A DNA stretch of 64,000 nt from Sphingomonas horti (GTDB lineage: Bacteria; Pseudomonadota; Alphaproteobacteria; Sphingomonadales; Sphingomonadaceae), in assembly GCF_009753715.1 (NCBI RefSeq), contig NZ_WQMS01000013.1, positions 376,321 to 440,320 on the forward strand, in the 5' to 3' direction. Position 1 is the first letter of the stretch. The number at the start of each line of letters is the position of its first letter. The position numbers were made by a program, and so were the translations under genes. The notes below the pieces were generated by a model, which ran no database searches, was not told the origin of the DNA, and saw only the letters and a list, made by a program, of their open reading frames with translations. Shown piece after piece: positions 1 to 7,889 of the stretch.

Positions 1-360
1 GAACTTGAAGTCCTCGACTTCGAACGGCTCGCCGTTGCGGATCACGACCGGGCGGCTCGATTGGATATAGACCGCCTGCTCGATCTGCGGGAAATCCTTC
101 AGCAGCGCCTGCTTGGTCACATAGGCGGCCATCTGCAGATAGCTCTGCTCGCCGGTATCCGGATCGTGATAATAGGTCTGGAACTGATACGCGTTCTCGG
201 ACCCCGGGAGCGCTTTGTCGTAGGTCAGCTCATAGCGGACGAACAGCAGGATGATCAGGCACGCGGCCATGCCGATCGCCAGCCCCAGGATGTTGATCAG
301 GGCATAGGCGCGATTCTTCAGCAGCGATCGAAAGCCGACCGTCAGGTAATTCTGCCACAT
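1..360 (-). CDS. FtsX-like ABC transporter permease, N-terminal part (cut by window edge)
   Basis: Only the first 120 codons are present; the gene runs off the left edge. It begins MWQNYLTVGFRSLLKNRAYA and has one membrane segment at about residues 20-43, followed by the start of a MacB-type periplasmic core domain. The N-terminus is nearly the same as those of the two permeases upstream, so this is a third tandem paralogue in the exporter operon. The start codon lies 8 bases after the stop of the preceding permease, which implies co-transcription and translational coupling. The family role is export, or mechanotransmission-driven extrusion, with the ATPase encoded upstream. The substrate is unknown. 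Confidence 0.9.
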   Translation of the reverse strand, partial: MWQNYLTVGFRSLLKNRAYALINILGLAIGMAACLIILLFVRYELTYDKALPGSENAYQFQTYYHDPDTGEQSYLQMAAYVTKQALLKDFPQIEQAVYIQSSRPVVIRNGEPFEVEDFKF

Positions 361-368
361 GGATACCT

Positions 369-2873
369 CTATTCGTAGCGCAGGGCGCGGATGGGGTTGG
401 CACTTGCGACCTTGATCGCGTGCGCCGCGATGGTGCCGATCGCGATCAGCAGCGCGAGCAGGCCGGCCGCGACGAAAGGCGTCGGGCCAAGGTCAATTCG
501 TGCGTCGAATTTGTTCAGCCAGTCGCGCATCAGCCACCAGGCGACCGGCCAGGCGATGATGTTTGCGATGATCACCGGCCTTGTGAACTGCCAGACCAGC
601 AGCCGCACGATGTCGCGGGTGCGCGCGCCCATGACCTTGCGGATGCCGATTTCCTTGGTCCGGCGCTCGGCGGTGAAGGCGGCGAGGCCGAACAGGCCAA
701 GGCAGCCGACGACCACCGACAACAGCGCGAAGGCGGCGAAGGTCTCCGCGCGCGCGTCCTCCGCCTCGTACAGCTTGCCGACGATGTCGTCGCTATACTT
801 GGCGAGGAACGGCACTTCGGTGGTGACGCCCTGCCACATCTGCTCGAGCCCGCGGCGGACGTTCTCGGGATCGCCGTGATAGCGCACGATCATGTGCGTA
901 TGCCCGCCGCCGCTGCGCGCGTTCAGGAACATGATCGGGTCGAGCGGCTGCTTGATCGAGCGGAACCGGCTGTCGCCGACCACGCCGATCACCGTCACCG
1001 GCACCAGCCCGATCTTGTTGTCGACCAGGGCTGCCCGGAACGTCTTGCCGACGATGTCGGCCGGATTGCGATAGCCGAGCCGCTGCGCGCCATATTCGTT
1101 CACCACCACGTTGGCGCCGCGCGCCGCCAAAGCCTGCTGGGCGGCATCGTCCGGCGGGAACGGAAGGCTCATGTCGTCGAGCGGCCGCTTCTCGTCGAAC
1201 CAGCGCCCGGCGACCAGCTTCAGCCCCATCGCGTCCAGGAAGCCGGGATCGACGACGTAATTGCCGATCGTGACCGGCTCCTTCCGGCCCGGCAGCATCA
1301 CGCCGGTGTTGTTCTGGCTTTCCGTCGCGATCCCGATCGAGGTGCGGCCGACCGCGTCGACGCCGGGCACGCGCCGCGCCCGTTCCTCGATCATCTCGCC
1401 CTTGTCGAGCAGCTGGTAGCGATTCATATCGCCGATCTGCAGGATATGGTCCCGCTTGTAGCCGGGATCGACGGTGCGCGCGTAAACGGTCTGGGCGTAG
1501 ATCACCGCCGTGCAGATGATCAGCCCGATCGACACCGCGAATTGACCGACCACCAGCACCTGCCGCAGCCGGCCCGAGCCCGGCGTTTCCGCCGACGATT
1601 TGTTGGCGCGGAGCACCGACGCCGGCTGGAAGCGCGAGATGAAGAAGGCGGGATAGAGGCCGCCCAGGACGCCCACCACCGCGACCAGCAGCAATACCGG
1701 CAGCAGGATGCCGTCCGCCCCGAAATAATGGACCTGGATATCCGCCTTCAGGAACGCGGAGAAGGCCGGCATCGCAAGCTCCACCACCGCCAGAGCGATC
1801 ACCATCGCCAGGAAAGTGACGATCACCGATTCCCCGATGAACTGTATGATCAGCTGCTTGCGGGTGGCGCCGAGCACCTTGCGCAGCGCGACTTCGCGCG
1901 CCCTCTGGCTGGCCCGCGCGGTCGACAGGTTGGTGAAGTTCACCACCGCCATGCCGAGGATCAGGATCGCGATCACCGCGAAGGTCAGGATCGACGCCTT
2001 GTCGTTGCCGGGCGTGACCGCCGCGTCCTGCGCCTTGCCCAGGTGGACGTCGCGGATGTTGACCAGGTGCCAGTCGCCGAAATCGCCGGCGTTGAAGCGC
2101 GCCTCGCCGCTGTTCTGGTCCGGGATGTTGCGCTTTTCCCAGGCCGGCATCTGCGCCTCAATCGTCTTTACGTCGCTACCTGGCTTCAGCCGCACATAGA
2201 CCCAGCCGGAATTGCAGCCCCAGCAGTCGAGGAAGCCGGGCTCGGTCGCGAAGAAGCTCGGGAAGTCCATCCGCCCGATCATGTTCGCGGCGAACGAGCT
2301 GTTCTTCGGAATGTCCTTGAACACGCCGGTCACGCGGAAGTCGCGCTGCTTGCCCTTTGAGATGACGGTGAAGGTCTTCCCGACCACGTTGGTGGTGCCG
2401 AACCGCTTCATCGCCTCGGTCTCGCTCAGGATCGCGTCGCCGACGCGGCCCAGCGCGTTCTTGTCGCCCGCGACCAGCGGCAGCGGGATGGTGGCGAGCA
2501 GGTCGCCGTTGACGTAGCGGTAATTCTCCGTCGAGCTCGCCTGCCCGTCTTTGTAGAAGACCGGCTCTGACGACAGCACATAGACGGAGGCGATGATCTG
2601 CGGGAAATCCTTCCTCAGCGCCGCTTCCGACGTGTAGGTCGACATCTGCCCGTAGCTGAGTTCGCCCGAATCCGGGTTCTTGAAGTAGGTCTGGACCTGA
2701 TAGACGTTTTCGGAATCGGGCAGCCATTTGTCGTAGCTGAACTCATAGCGCACGAAGAGCAGGATCATCAGGCACGCGGCCATGCCGATCGCGAGCCCCA
2801 GGATGTTGATGAACGCATAGGTGCGGTTCTTCATCAGGGAGCGGAGACCGACCGTCAGGTAATTGCGCCACAT
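369..2873 (-). CDS. FtsX-like ABC transporter permease (834 aa)
   Basis: A large permease with two MacB-core/FtsX modules. It has a first membrane helix near residues 20-43, a periplasmic core, a membrane bundle around 300-430 carrying ALRKVLGATRKQ, and a second module ending in a membrane bundle with RTKEIGIRKVMGA. These basic 'GIRKVMGA' loops are the usual FtsX signature next to the ATPase contact site. I chose the ATG at 2873 because MWRNYLTVGLRSL aligns with the N-termini of both sister genes; upstream in-frame codons lie in the preceding gene's tail. About 800 residues with eight predicted membrane segments is the long form of the family. It presumably works with the ATPase at 5402-6082. 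The substrate cannot be told from sequence. Confidence 0.93.
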   Translation of the reverse strand: MWRNYLTVGLRSLMKNRTYAFINILGLAIGMAACLMILLFVRYEFSYDKWLPDSENVYQVQTYFKNPDSGELSYGQMSTYTSEAALRKDFPQIIASVYVLSSEPVFYKDGQASSTENYRYVNGDLLATIPLPLVAGDKNALGRVGDAILSETEAMKRFGTTNVVGKTFTVISKGKQRDFRVTGVFKDIPKNSSFAANMIGRMDFPSFFATEPGFLDCWGCNSGWVYVRLKPGSDVKTIEAQMPAWEKRNIPDQNSGEARFNAGDFGDWHLVNIRDVHLGKAQDAAVTPGNDKASILTFAVIAILILGMAVVNFTNLSTARASQRAREVALRKVLGATRKQLIIQFIGESVIVTFLAMVIALAVVELAMPAFSAFLKADIQVHYFGADGILLPVLLLVAVVGVLGGLYPAFFISRFQPASVLRANKSSAETPGSGRLRQVLVVGQFAVSIGLIICTAVIYAQTVYARTVDPGYKRDHILQIGDMNRYQLLDKGEMIEERARRVPGVDAVGRTSIGIATESQNNTGVMLPGRKEPVTIGNYVVDPGFLDAMGLKLVAGRWFDEKRPLDDMSLPFPPDDAAQQALAARGANVVVNEYGAQRLGYRNPADIVGKTFRAALVDNKIGLVPVTVIGVVGDSRFRSIKQPLDPIMFLNARSGGGHTHMIVRYHGDPENVRRGLEQMWQGVTTEVPFLAKYSDDIVGKLYEAEDARAETFAAFALLSVVVGCLGLFGLAAFTAERRTKEIGIRKVMGARTRDIVRLLVWQFTRPVIIANIIAWPVAWWLMRDWLNKFDARIDLGPTPFVAAGLLALLIAIGTIAAHAIKVASANPIRALRYE

Positions 2874-2883
2874 CGTCTGGGTC

Positions 2884-5373
2884 CTACTCGTAGCGGAGGG
2901 CGTGGATCGGGTTGGTACGCGCGATACGGATGGCATGGCCGGCGACGGTGCCGATCGCGATGGCGAAGGCGATCAGGCCGGCGAGCAGGAACGGCCCCGG
3001 CGTCAGCGCGATGCGGGCGTCGAACTGGTTCAGCCAGTCGCGCATGATCCACCACGCCGCGGGCCAGGCGATCAGGTTGGCGATCACCACCGGCTTGGTG
3101 AACTGCCAGACCAGCAGCCGGACGATGTCGGCGATGCTGGCGCCGAACACCTTGCGGATGCCGATCTCCTTGGTGCGACGCTCGGCCGTGAAGGCGGCCA
3201 GCCCGAACAGGCCCAGGCAGGCGACCGCGACGGCAAGCCCGGCGAACCCGGCGAAGCTCAGGCCGCGCGCCTGGTCGACGCGGTACAGCTCGGCCAGCTC
3301 GGCATCCGCATAATCGGCCTCGAACGGCACTGTCGGCACCAGCCGCTTCCACAGCTGCGCGAGCCGCTCGCGCACCACGGCCGGCTCGGCGCCCTCGAAA
3401 TGCACCAGCAGCCGCGAATAGAAGCCATTGTTCATATAGGCGACCGCTTCCGGCTGCTCGCGCAAGGAGCGGAACCGCGAGTCCTTGACGACGCCCACGA
3501 TGGTCGCCGGCATCAGCCCGTTCTTGGCCCCGAACGCGTTGACGCGGACCGTCTTGCCGATCGCCGCCTCCGGATCGGCGAAGCCGAGCTGCCGGGCGGC
3601 GAGCCGGTTGACGACGATGTTGGCGCCCCGATCGACATAGCTCTGCGCGATCGCCTTGCGCGCGTCGGCATCGACCGGCAGCAGCGTCGCGTCCATCTGG
3701 TTGGCGCGCGACGGCAGCCGGCCGGCCAGCAGGCCGACGCCCGCCGTCTCGAAGAATTCGGGCGAGACGCTGTACCAGCCGATCGTGATCGGCTTCACGC
3801 GTCCCTCGACGCTGAAATCGGTGTTGAGCGTCTGCCCCGTCGCGGGGAAGATCGACGTCGCCGCTGCGGAGCGGACGGCGGGCAGGCGCTGCGCCTCCCG
3901 GATCAGCGTGTCGACCAGCGGCACGACGACGGCGCGGTCCAGATTGGCGACCGTGATCAGGCCGTCGCGGCGGAAGCCGGCGTCGATCGACCGGGCGAAG
4001 CGGATCTGGCTGTAAACCACCAGGGTGCAGACGATCAGGCCGATCGAGACCGCGAATTGCGCAACGACCAGCAGCGCGCGCAGCTTTCCCGTCCCGGGTG
4101 GCTCGGCTGCGGACCGGTTGGAGCGCAGGATCACGCCCGGCTGGAACCGCGTCAGGTAGAAGGCCGGATAGAGACCGCCCAGCAGCCCGACCGCCAGCCA
4201 CAGGCCGAGGATCGGCAGCAGCACGCCGTCCGCGCCGAGATACACGAGATGCAGGTCTGTGCCGAGATAGGCGGCGATATAGGGCAGGCTCAGCTCCGCC
4301 AGCGCCAGCGCGATCAGCATCGACAGGCCGACGATCAGCAGCGATTCGCCCAGGAACTGCGCGATCAGCTGTCGCCGCGCCGCGCCGGCGAGCTTGCGCA
4401 GTGCCACTTCGCGCGCCCGCTGCCCGGCCCGCGCCGTCGCCAGGTTGACGAAGTTCGCGACCGCTATGCCCAGGATCAGCAGCGCGATCACCGCGAACGT
4501 CACGACCGTGGTGCGGTCGTTGTTCGGCCGCTCGGGATCGCCGCCGGACGCGCCCGACAGATGCACGTCGCGCACATTGACCAGCCGCCAGTCGAAATCG
4601 TCGCCTTCGCTGACCATCGCGCCGCCGACGTTGCGCGACGGGATGTTGCGCTTCTCCCAGGCCGGCAGGCCCGCCGTGATCGGGTCGGGCGATGCGCCGG
4701 GGCGCAGCTTCAGATAGACGAAGCCGTTGACGCAGCCCCACGTGCAGCTGGCCGCGTCCTCGGGATCGATCTTCGTCACCAGCCCGAATTTCATGTGGCT
4801 GTGGCGCGGCAGATCCTCGAATACGCCGGTGACGCGCAGTTCGACCTTCTCGCCGCGCATGATGCGGGTGACGGTGCGGCCCAGCACGTCGTCGGTGCCG
4901 AACTGCTTGATCGCCTCGGCCCGGCTCATCACCAGGCTGTTCGCCTGGTCGAGCGCATGACGCGGGTCGCCGCGCAGGAACGGCACGCTGACGACCTGGA
5001 AGAATTGCGGGTCGGCGGAGAGCATGTCGGCAAAGACCGGCTCGCCGTCGCGCAGGAACACCGGCCGGTCGCCGTCCGCGCGCACGACCGCATCGATCTG
5101 CTGGAAATCCTTGGCCAGCGGCGCCGCGGCCGCCCCTTCCGATTCCTGCTGGATCGTGCGGACGCCGGTCTCCGGGTCGGTGTGGATCAGCTGGACCTGA
5201 TAGACGCGATCGGCGTCTTTCAGCCAATCGTCATAGGTCAGCTCGTAACGGACATAGAGAAGGAGAACGATGCACGCGGCGAGCCCGATCGCGAGCCCGA
5301 AGATGTTGATGAACGCGTAAGTCCGGTTCTTCTGCAACGCCCGGAGCCCGGCGACCAGATTGCTGCGCCACAT
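2884..5373 (-). CDS. FtsX-like ABC transporter permease (829 aa)
   Basis: First of the tandem permeases after the ATPase gene, paralogous to the two that follow. It starts MWRSNLVAGLRALQKNRTYAF, has a membrane helix near residues 20-43 and a MacB-type periplasmic core. FtsX membrane bundles carry REVALRKLAGAARRQ near residue 335 and RTKEIGIRKVFGAS near the C-terminal third. The stop lies 10 bases before the next permease start. The three permeases are clearly duplicated but have diverged along their length, so they may form heteromeric pairs rather than redundant copies (inference). Family knowledge places the protein in the inner membrane with periplasmic domains that contact a HlyD-type adaptor. 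Confidence 0.93.
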   Translation of the reverse strand: MWRSNLVAGLRALQKNRTYAFINIFGLAIGLAACIVLLLYVRYELTYDDWLKDADRVYQVQLIHTDPETGVRTIQQESEGAAAAPLAKDFQQIDAVVRADGDRPVFLRDGEPVFADMLSADPQFFQVVSVPFLRGDPRHALDQANSLVMSRAEAIKQFGTDDVLGRTVTRIMRGEKVELRVTGVFEDLPRHSHMKFGLVTKIDPEDAASCTWGCVNGFVYLKLRPGASPDPITAGLPAWEKRNIPSRNVGGAMVSEGDDFDWRLVNVRDVHLSGASGGDPERPNNDRTTVVTFAVIALLILGIAVANFVNLATARAGQRAREVALRKLAGAARRQLIAQFLGESLLIVGLSMLIALALAELSLPYIAAYLGTDLHLVYLGADGVLLPILGLWLAVGLLGGLYPAFYLTRFQPGVILRSNRSAAEPPGTGKLRALLVVAQFAVSIGLIVCTLVVYSQIRFARSIDAGFRRDGLITVANLDRAVVVPLVDTLIREAQRLPAVRSAAATSIFPATGQTLNTDFSVEGRVKPITIGWYSVSPEFFETAGVGLLAGRLPSRANQMDATLLPVDADARKAIAQSYVDRGANIVVNRLAARQLGFADPEAAIGKTVRVNAFGAKNGLMPATIVGVVKDSRFRSLREQPEAVAYMNNGFYSRLLVHFEGAEPAVVRERLAQLWKRLVPTVPFEADYADAELAELYRVDQARGLSFAGFAGLAVAVACLGLFGLAAFTAERRTKEIGIRKVFGASIADIVRLLVWQFTKPVVIANLIAWPAAWWIMRDWLNQFDARIALTPGPFLLAGLIAFAIAIGTVAGHAIRIARTNPIHALRYE

Positions 5374-5401
5374 CGTGCTCTACCCCTTTCCTCCCCGCGG
5401 T

Positions 5402-6082
5402 TCAGGCGGCCCGGCGGCGCTCCACCAGCACCTTGCCGTCCAGCATGTTGACGACGCGGCCGGCATAGTCGGCGTGCGCGGGCGAGTGCGTGACCATCAC
5501 GATGGTCGAGCCTTCCGCGTTCAGCTTCTGGAGCATCCGCATCACTTCCTCGCCATGCTGGGTGTCGAGGTTGCCGGTCGGCTCGTCGGCGAGGATCAGC
5601 TTGGGCTCGCCGACCACCGCGCGGGCGACGGCGACGCGCTGCTGCTGGCCGCCTGAAAGCTGGCTCGGCCGGTGCTTGGCGCGGTGGGCGATGCCGACCT
5701 TGTCCATCACCGCTTCGACCCGCTGCTTGCGCTCGGACGACGGGATGTCGTGGTACAGCAGCGCCAGCTCGACATTCTCGCGGACCGACAGCTCGTCGAT
5801 CAGGTTGAAGCTCTGGAAGATGAAGCCGATGTGCTTCTTGCGGATATCGGCCAGCTTCGATTCCGGCAGGCCGGCCACTTCGCCGCCGTTGAAGACGTAG
5901 GAGCCGCTCGACGGGCTGTCGAGCATGCCGATCACGTTCAGCAGCGTCGACTTGCCGCAGCCGGAGGGACCCATGATCGCGACGAACTCGCCGTCCGCGA
6001 TGTCGAGGTCGATCCGGTCGAGCGCGGTCGTCTCGACAGTGTCGGTGCGGTAAACTCGCGACAGTTCGCGCATGCTCAGCAT
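5402..6082 (-). CDS. ABC transporter ATP-binding protein, MacB/LolD type
   Basis: A 226-residue stand-alone ATPase. Walker [10 protein letters not shown] is at residues 38-46, the Q-loop is near 89 (FIFQSF), the signature LSGGQQQR is at 142-149, Walker B LILADEPT is at 162-169, and an H-loop VTHSP follows. This is the LolD/MacB/FtsE subfamily that energises FtsX-type permeases. The ATG at 6082 is preferred over an in-frame GTG 5 codons upstream because an AGGAAG ribosome site sits just before the ATG. It lies between the adaptor gene and three permease genes, so one ATPase probably serves all of them. Confidence 0.95.
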   Translation of the reverse strand: MLSMRELSRVYRTDTVETTALDRIDLDIADGEFVAIMGPSGCGKSTLLNVIGMLDSPSSGSYVFNGGEVAGLPESKLADIRKKHIGFIFQSFNLIDELSVRENVELALLYHDIPSSERKQRVEAVMDKVGIAHRAKHRPSQLSGGQQQRVAVARAVVGEPKLILADEPTGNLDTQHGEEVMRMLQKLNAEGSTIVMVTHSPAHADYAGRVVNMLDGKVLVERRRAA

Positions 6083-6093
6083 GTGGCTTCCTT

Positions 6094-7410
6094 TCACTTC
6101 TGCTGGAGGTCGAGCCGGTCCTTGTCGGCGAAACCGGTGTAGGGAGAGGTCAGGACTTTCTCGCCGGGCTGGAGCCCGTCGAGCACTTCGATGAAGTCGG
6201 CGTTGCGGCGGCCCAGGCGGACATTGCGCTTCACCGCTTCCTTGCCATCGTCGGTGACGACGAACACCCAGGCGCCGCCGGTGTCGTTGTAGAAGCTGCC
6301 GTTCGGGATCAGCAGCGCCGGCGTCGGGTCGCCCAAGGTCAGCTTGGCCTGGAGCGTCTGACCGCGCTGCAGCCCGTCCGGCTGCGGACCCTGGAATTGC
6401 AGGTCGACTTCGAACTGGCCGTTCCGCACCTGCGGATAGATTTTCGTGACCTTCAGCTGATAGGTCTTGCCGCCCTGGTCGATCGTCGCCTTCTGCCCCA
6501 CCGCGACGCGGCCGAGATAGAATTCGTCGACGCCCGCGATCAGCTTGTTCGCGCCCGGGCTGTCGATCTGGCCGATCCGCTCGCCGCGGTTCATCGACTG
6601 GCCGACCTGGATGTCGAAACCGGAAAGCTGGCCGGAGACCGGCGCGCGCAGCTTCAGCGATTCAAGGTTCAGCCGGGCGACGTCCAGGCTGGTGCTCATC
6701 GATGCGGACGACTTGCGCAATTGCGCCAGTTGGCTCGATTGCAGCCGCTCGTCGGTGGCCTGGGTGCGGCGCAGCACTTCGTGGCGCTCGCGCTGGTACT
6801 GGAGCTCGTCCTCGGTATCGGCGAACTGCTTGGCTGGAATGAAGCCGCGCTTGGCGAGCGGCGCTTCGCGGCGATACTGGCGTTCGGCCTTTTCGAGCGC
6901 GAGCTTGGCTTCCAGCAGGTTGCGTTCGTCGCTCATCCGGGTCTGGGCAAGCGCCAGCTCCTGGCTGCGCATCGAGTTCAGCTCGCGCGACACATCGGTC
7001 TGGCGAGCGAGCACCGACAGCTGCAGCTCGGGATTGGAGAGCACCGCGAGCAGCTGCCCCTTCTCGACGGTGGCGCCGTCCTCGACGAGCTTTTCCTCGA
7101 CCCGGCCGCCCTCGACCGAGTCCAGATAGATGGTCAGCAAAGGCGTCACGCGTGCGCGCAGCGGCAGGAAGTCGTCAAAAGTGCCGCGCTGCACTGTCGA
7201 GACGGTAACCCGGTCGGCCGCGACCGTCTGCGAATTGCCGCTCGGCGCATAGGCATAGAAGCCGATCCCGGCGATCGCGAGCGCGCCGGCCGCGATCCCC
7301 GCCTTCAGCCGGTTGGAGATACCGCGCCGCTCGACGACCTTGTCCATCGCGCCGCCGCTCACCGGCTCGCGGGGCGACTGCGGCTCAGAACTCATTCGAA
7401 CAACGCTCAT
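6094..7410 (-). CDS. HlyD/MacA-type periplasmic adaptor (membrane fusion protein)
   Basis: 438 residues. A cytoplasmic tail is followed by a single membrane anchor near residues 36-53, then a lipoyl half-motif (VEEKLVEDGATVEKGQLLAVL), a long alpha-helical hairpin at about 130-240, the second lipoyl half (LRAPVSGQLSGFDIQVGQSM) and beta-barrel domains. This is the adaptor that links an inner-membrane FtsX/MacB exporter to an outer-membrane channel. A GGAG ribosome site precedes the ATG at 7410. It is the first gene of the minus-strand operon and follows a near-consensus sigma-54 promoter at 7433-7448. No outer-membrane TolC gene is visible here; a shared one elsewhere may be used. Confidence 0.93.
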   Translation of the reverse strand: MSVVRMSSEPQSPREPVSGGAMDKVVERRGISNRLKAGIAAGALAIAGIGFYAYAPSGNSQTVAADRVTVSTVQRGTFDDFLPLRARVTPLLTIYLDSVEGGRVEEKLVEDGATVEKGQLLAVLSNPELQLSVLARQTDVSRELNSMRSQELALAQTRMSDERNLLEAKLALEKAERQYRREAPLAKRGFIPAKQFADTEDELQYQRERHEVLRRTQATDERLQSSQLAQLRKSSASMSTSLDVARLNLESLKLRAPVSGQLSGFDIQVGQSMNRGERIGQIDSPGANKLIAGVDEFYLGRVAVGQKATIDQGGKTYQLKVTKIYPQVRNGQFEVDLQFQGPQPDGLQRGQTLQAKLTLGDPTPALLIPNGSFYNDTGGAWVFVVTDDGKEAVKRNVRLGRRNADFIEVLDGLQPGEKVLTSPYTGFADKDRLDLQQK

Positions 7411-7432
7411 TCAGGTCTCCACAAGGCTTGGC

Positions 7433-7448
7433 AGCAAGCATCATGCCA
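7433..7448 (-). promoter_or_regulatory. Sigma-54 (-24/-12) promoter of the exporter operon
   Basis: Read on the minus strand the sequence is TGGCATGATGCTTGCT. It matches the sigma-54 consensus TGGCACR-N4-TTGCW at every position but one, with the invariant GG and GC dinucleotides at the correct spacing. It lies about 25-40 bases upstream of the adaptor ATG at 7410 and in no gene. The divergent gene encodes a sigma-54 activator, which supports the assignment. Transcription start is predicted near 7420-7423. Confidence 0.8.
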
Positions 7449-7500
7449 TTCACGAAAACATTTGTAGTCAAGAGAGGCCGCGCGCGAGGCGGCGGCAGTC

Positions 7501-7538
7501 CTGTCCGGAAGCGGACAGAAGTGTCCGATCCTGAACAG
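7501..7538. promoter_or_regulatory. Tandem palindromic activator sites upstream of the sigma-54 promoter
   Basis: CTGTCCGGAAGCGGACAG (7501-7518) is a perfect 7-bp inverted repeat around a 4-base spacer. A second copy, TGTCCG-ATCC-TGAACA (7522-7537), is imperfect in its right arm. The centres are 20 bp apart, about two helical turns, and lie roughly 70-95 bp upstream of the -24/-12 element. This is the usual geometry for enhancer sites of an NtrC-family activator. The binding protein is inferred to be the regulator encoded at 7890-9275. Confidence 0.65.
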
Positions 7539-7550
7539 GGCGTCCGCGGC

Positions 7551-7691
7551 TCAAGCGAGCACCGGCCGCTGGTCGGCATGCAGGCAGGCGACCGTGCCCG
7601 CACTGGCCGGTTGCGGCGCGACGGTTACAAATGTAGTCAAAGCCGCGGCGACCGTCGCCGCAAACGCGAAGGACAGGCGAATCTTGATCAT
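7551..7691 (-). CDS. Small exported peptide (46 codons)
   Basis: Starts MIKIRLSFAFAATVAAALTT and has the charge, hydrophobic core and PASA cleavage site of a signal peptide. Cleavage after about residue 34 would leave the short mature segment GTVACLHADQRPVLA with one cysteine. A strong AGGAG ribosome site lies 8 bases before the ATG. It is oriented with the exporter operon and ends 12 bases before the perfect palindrome at 7501. No family is recognised. The signal peptide and ribosome site argue that it is a gene; its function is unknown. It could also be a leader or a chance ORF. Confidence 0.5.
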   Translation of the reverse strand: MIKIRLSFAFAATVAAALTTFVTVAPQPASAGTVACLHADQRPVLA

Positions 7692-7850
7692 GGCTCGGCT
7701 CCTGAAAGCTGTTCCCCCGGACCGTCTGCCCGGCTGCCGGATGCTCAGCGAAACCCGTGCCAGACGCTCGAAAATCACGGATTTCTGCCGTTTCCGGAAA
7801 AATCATGCGCCATTGACTGTACTAGGTGCATCATACACTGGAATGGTCTA

Positions 7851-7887
7851 TGTTCGGATTCGGACACGGACTGTGCGGAGCCGGACG
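7851..7887. promoter_or_regulatory. Degenerate tandem copies of the same palindrome at the regulator start
   Basis: TGTTCG-GATT-CGGACA (7851-7866) and TGTGCG-GAGC-CGGACG (7872-7887) follow the same 6-4-6 plan as the sites at 7501-7538, with centres 21 bp apart. The second overlaps the ribosome site and abuts the GTG start of the response regulator. This position suggests negative autoregulation by the regulator, which is inference. Confidence 0.5.
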
Positions 7888-7889
7888 CA

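Noticed and set aside
420..2360. Long plus-strand open frame opposite the FtsX permease gene
   Set aside because: It is Arg/His/Asp-rich and lacks any domain; it mirrors the antisense strand of a clear permease gene, as is common in high-GC DNA.
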